Origin: Alphaproteobacteria bacterium | GTDB lineage: Bacteria; Pseudomonadota; Alphaproteobacteria; WRAU01; Hepatincolaceae | Assembly (NCBI GenBank): GCA_031274895.1 | Contig: JAISPM010000023.1 | Location: 1 to 43,117 of the forward strand | Direction: 5' to 3' | Length of the DNA: 43,117 nucleotides | In this document: positions 41,112 to 43,117 of the stretch, piece by piece | Layout of the letters: the number at the start of each line of letters is the position of its first letter | How positions within the stretch are numbered: position 1 is the stretch's first letter | Notes under the pieces: generated by a model | What the model saw: only the letters and a program-made list of their open reading frames with translations | Databases searched by the model: none | Told to the model about the DNA's origin: nothing | Translations under genes and position numbers: made by a program

Positions 41112-42446
41112 TTATCTATTCCAAGAGTTATTTCTGTTTCGTTGCCCCAGACTATTACTAAAGAAAGAAGACTGCGAAGAATTTGTCGCGGTTCTTACAT
41201 TGCTTCCGAATTTAGAAGTTCCATGCGATAATCCACCTGCGGCTCTGAATCTTGGTTTACCACCGATACTGCCGATTTGTTGCATCGGTAAGTTTCCACC
41301 AACACGTTGGTTCGCAAATTGCGGCATTGCTGTTTGTTGCACAGCATGGCTACCACTGTGGCGTGCGCCGCGGGTTCTGCTTCTGCCGCTATGAGCTGAT
41401 GGAGCTTCCATTTCGGCTGCGTATCTGCCTCTGCTTCTACTGCGTGCAATAGGAGCTTCTCTGCGGCTCATAACTCTATTATGACCTCTTTTTGATAGTG
41501 TGGCTCCTTCATTGTGTCCACCTTCATCATATCCTTGATGTGAGTCGCCATGTGAATCGTTTTCGTAGTAATCTTCAGAGTAATCCGGCAAATGTCTTTT
41601 AGAGCGTGGGCGCGAATAATCTTCTAAATAAAGAGGGCTGGCATGTGCTAATTGGTTGCCATGACCACCGCCATGATGATGCTCGATCTCTTCCTCATGA
41701 TGTGCTTGCTTAATAGGATGGCTTTCGTGTTCATCTTCATGATGATTATCGTTTTGTGGGAAAATATTTTTTGCTAAATCGAAAAAGCCACTTTTAATAC
41801 CGCTGATAATAAAAGATATTATTAATAAACAGGCTATTAATATAAAGAATTTTAAATATAATTCATTGGTGATATCAAGTGAAGCATATTCTAAATTGTT
41901 AAAGCCGTGATAAATTAAATAATAACAAATTGTATAAACCGCTTGCGAAATAGCAATGGCAGGTGCAGCTTTAACCCATAAGTAAGGCACATGCAGTTCG
42001 TTTTTCATATAGAGATAAATTTTTATACACATTAAAAACGAAATCACATAAGAAATAAACACGCAAAGTAAGATTTTTTGGTGATAATTAATAAATGAAG
42101 ATTCGTAGTAGCCAATCGGTTTTGGATTAAAGTCCGGAATAAAGGCAGAAATAAAGAAAATTAACAGTATGGCGTAAGCTCCTGCCATAAACGCTTTGGT
42201 AGCATTTTTTTTGCCGTAAATTTCTAAAATCACGATTATTAATGCCGTTGCCAACATGGTGCTGAAAGCATTTGCCGAGAAGAAAACATCGCCCATGCCG
42301 ATGTAGCGGGTCGCAAAAAAGGTGGAAACACTAATGCACGCCACAAAAACCGCAAAAAGATTAACCACTTTTGAGGTTAGCAGATACAGTTTAGGCTTTT
42401 TAACTTCAACAATTTCATTTTCCGGATAGGTTTTGTATTCTCTCAA
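41112..42446 (-). CDS. VUT/YhhQ-like membrane protein with a long His/Arg/Ser-rich tail
   Basis: A 444-residue protein. Residues 1 to about 225 contain six hydrophobic segments, and the pattern LYLLTSKVVNLFAVFV with EIYGKKNATKAFMAG resembles the queuosine-precursor transporter family (VUT/YhhQ, normally about 210-230 residues). The remaining 220 residues are low-complexity: a His/Glu-rich part (HHEDEHE, EIEHHHGGGHG), then Tyr/Asp, Arg/Ser and Gly/Asn/Ser-rich parts. Such a tail is not typical and may bind metal or nucleic acid on the cytoplasmic side. The start is TTG 42446 with AAGGA eight bases upstream; a TATAAT (minus, 42506-42501) lies upstream. Function in queuosine uptake is an inference from the core only. 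Confidence 0.7.
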   Translation of the reverse strand: MREYKTYPENEIVEVKKPKLYLLTSKVVNLFAVFVACISVSTFFATRYIGMGDVFFSANAFSTMLATALIIVILEIYGKKNATKAFMAGAYAILLIFFISAFIPDFNPKPIGYYESSFINYHQKILLCVFISYVISFLMCIKIYLYMKNELHVPYLWVKAAPAIAISQAVYTICYYLIYHGFNNLEYASLDITNELYLKFFILIACLLIISFIISGIKSGFFDLAKNIFPQNDNHHEDEHESHPIKQAHHEEEIEHHHGGGHGNQLAHASPLYLEDYSRPRSKRHLPDYSEDYYENDSHGDSHQGYDEGGHNEGATLSKRGHNRVMSRREAPIARSRSRGRYAAEMEAPSAHSGRSRTRGARHSGSHAVQQTAMPQFANQRVGGNLPMQQIGSIGGKPRFRAAGGLSHGTSKFGSNVRTATNSSQSSFFSNSLGQRNRNNSWNR

Positions 42447-42541
42447 TGTTAGAATCCTTTTAGCATAAATTAAATCTTAATAAAAAACACCATAAATTAT
42501 ATTATAGCAATTTTTCATAAAAGTAAAAAAAATTTTTCCAA

Positions 42542-42596
42542 TATTTGGAGTAAAACATATTTTATGCTATAGTATTTTGAAAAGAATCTCCAAATA
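42542..42596 (+). promoter_or_regulatory. Promoter of the EIIA gene flanked by inverted repeats
   Basis: TTGGAG (42545-42550), 17 bases, TATAGT (42568-42573). The -35 box lies in the arm TATTTGGAG (42542-42550), whose inverse CTCCAAATA is at 42588-42596, just after the expected transcript start. A repressor binding both arms would close the promoter. AAGGA at 42596-42600 serves as ribosome-binding site. Confidence 0.5.
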
Positions 42597-42611
42597 AGGA
42601 CTATTATTATC

Positions 42612-43117
42612 ATGAAAAATGAAAAAATATTCTCTCCGATTGCAGGAAAAGTTATCCCTATAGAACAAGTTGCTGATCCGGTTTTTGCCGAAAAAATGTT
42701 GGGTGATGGTATTGCGGTGCGTCCGCAAACGGCTAAAGATTTTGTGGTGGCTCCGTGCGCTGGCGAAATTAAAACTTTACATTCTTCAAAACATGCGGTT
42801 TCAATTGCTACGGCGGAGGGCAGTGAGCTTTTAATTCATACGGGAATTGATACTGTTAATCTTGAGGGTAAGGGCTTTGAGTCTTTTGTGAGTATCGGGC
42901 AAAAAGTGAAAAAAGGCGATAAGTTGCTGGGTGTGGATTTTGACTTCCTTTCTAAAAATGCTCCGTACATAGATGTAATTATGTTAATGACCAATGCCAC
43001 AGAAAAAACAGTTTTGGTGAAAACTACGAATACTGATATTAATGCCGGTGAAGAAATTTTTGCGATTACCGATGGTGTTGAGGCGAAAAAAGGCGGATTT
43101 TTCTCTAAGTTGTTTGG
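42612..43117 (+). CDS. PTS EIIA, glucose type, cut by the window end
   Basis: 168 codons are visible with no stop. The EIIA-Glc fold is clear: FSPIAGKVIPIEQV, DPVFAEKMLGDGIAV, the two active-site histidines in SKHAVSIA and LLIHTGIDTV, and GKGFESFVSIGQKVKKGD. A free EIIA-Glc has about 169 residues and ends after the final strand (here EEIFAIT); this protein continues with EAKKGGFFSKLFG, so a further domain is likely, for example HPr and EI as in multidomain phosphotransfer proteins, or the domain may be a stand-alone EIIA with a tail. It would supply or regulate phosphoryl transfer for the PTS at 18628-20604. Confidence 0.9.
   Translation, partial: MKNEKIFSPIAGKVIPIEQVADPVFAEKMLGDGIAVRPQTAKDFVVAPCAGEIKTLHSSKHAVSIATAEGSELLIHTGIDTVNLEGKGFESFVSIGQKVKKGDKLLGVDFDFLSKNAPYIDVIMLMTNATEKTVLVKTTNTDINAGEEIFAITDGVEAKKGGFFSKLF

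Noticed and set aside
1..43117. Full use of genetic code 4 across the window
   Set aside because: Conserved genes are intact under the standard code and use TGG for Trp; only one in-frame TGA was found, so at most UGA is a rare Trp codon here. Kept as a question, not a claim.
1..43117. tRNA, rRNA or CRISPR array
   Set aside because: No tRNA cloverleaf with a GTTCRA loop, no rRNA segments and no evenly spaced direct repeats were seen; the repeated sequences are palindromic and dispersed.

Overview
The window looks like a chromosomal segment of an AT-rich, Gram-negative alphaproteobacterium. The evidence is gene order and protein family. The clusters rimP-nusA-infB-rbfA-truB-rpsO-pnp, rph-rdgB-hemW beside grpE, lpoA-like/rsmI-yraN-gshB, and ybaB-recR with def-fmt are arrangements familiar from that class. 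Lipoproteins, an outer-membrane barrel candidate and glutathione synthetase fit a Gram-negative cell. An oxygen-sensitive class III ribonucleotide reductase (nrdD/nrdG) and a sugar phosphotransferase system suggest a fermentative or facultatively anaerobic, possibly host-associated life. I cannot name the genus. All statements come from reading the sequence by eye; no searches were run.

Layout. 1-3100 is accessory: two envelope genes, a ParE/RelE-type toxin-antitoxin pair, a small exported protein and an outer-membrane barrel, all on the minus strand. 3100-13760 is the translation and RNA-decay cluster on the plus strand, interrupted between rbfA and truB by a second toxin-antitoxin pair. 13900-20700 is a carbon-source island: RpiR-type regulator, MFS permease, mannosylglycerate hydrolase (MngB), and fructose/mannosylglycerate-type PTS EIIA and EIIBC. 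20885-24370 holds the lpoA-like gene and rsmI-yraN-gshB; 24479-26893 is nrdD-nrdG. 26911-29882 is accessory: an HTH plus ImmA/IrrE protein with an unrecognised partner, a tiny basic ORF, and a GH18 gene with an in-frame TGA. 29928-38194 carries hemW-rdgB-rph on the minus strand and M20 peptidase-grpE-dnaK-dnaJ-nth on the plus strand. 38191-42446 is a minus-strand run (VUT-like membrane protein, ybaB, recR, def, fmt, META lipoprotein). The window ends inside a glucose-type PTS EIIA gene.

How parts work together. The PTS proteins would import and phosphorylate a mannosyl-glycerate-type compound and MngB would cleave it. The EIIA at the right end probably belongs to the general phosphoryl chain. 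Def and Fmt handle formyl-methionine at translation start and maturation; RimP, RbfA, InfB and RpsO serve the small subunit and initiation; DnaK/DnaJ/GrpE form the Hsp70 cycle.

Most unusual points. (1) None of the 44 complete genes ends in TGA (31 TAA, 13 TAG), and the GH18 gene has an in-frame TGA exactly where the family expects tryptophan, so UGA may be lost as a stop and may be read as Trp. (2) Two families of short palindromic repeats sit in many gene gaps; one copy is flanked by a 12-bp direct repeat that duplicates a stop codon and ribosome-binding site, and one copy encodes the C-terminus of RdgB. (3) Two envelope genes share a double-palindrome leader with compensatory base changes. 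(4) truB seems to start at ATT.
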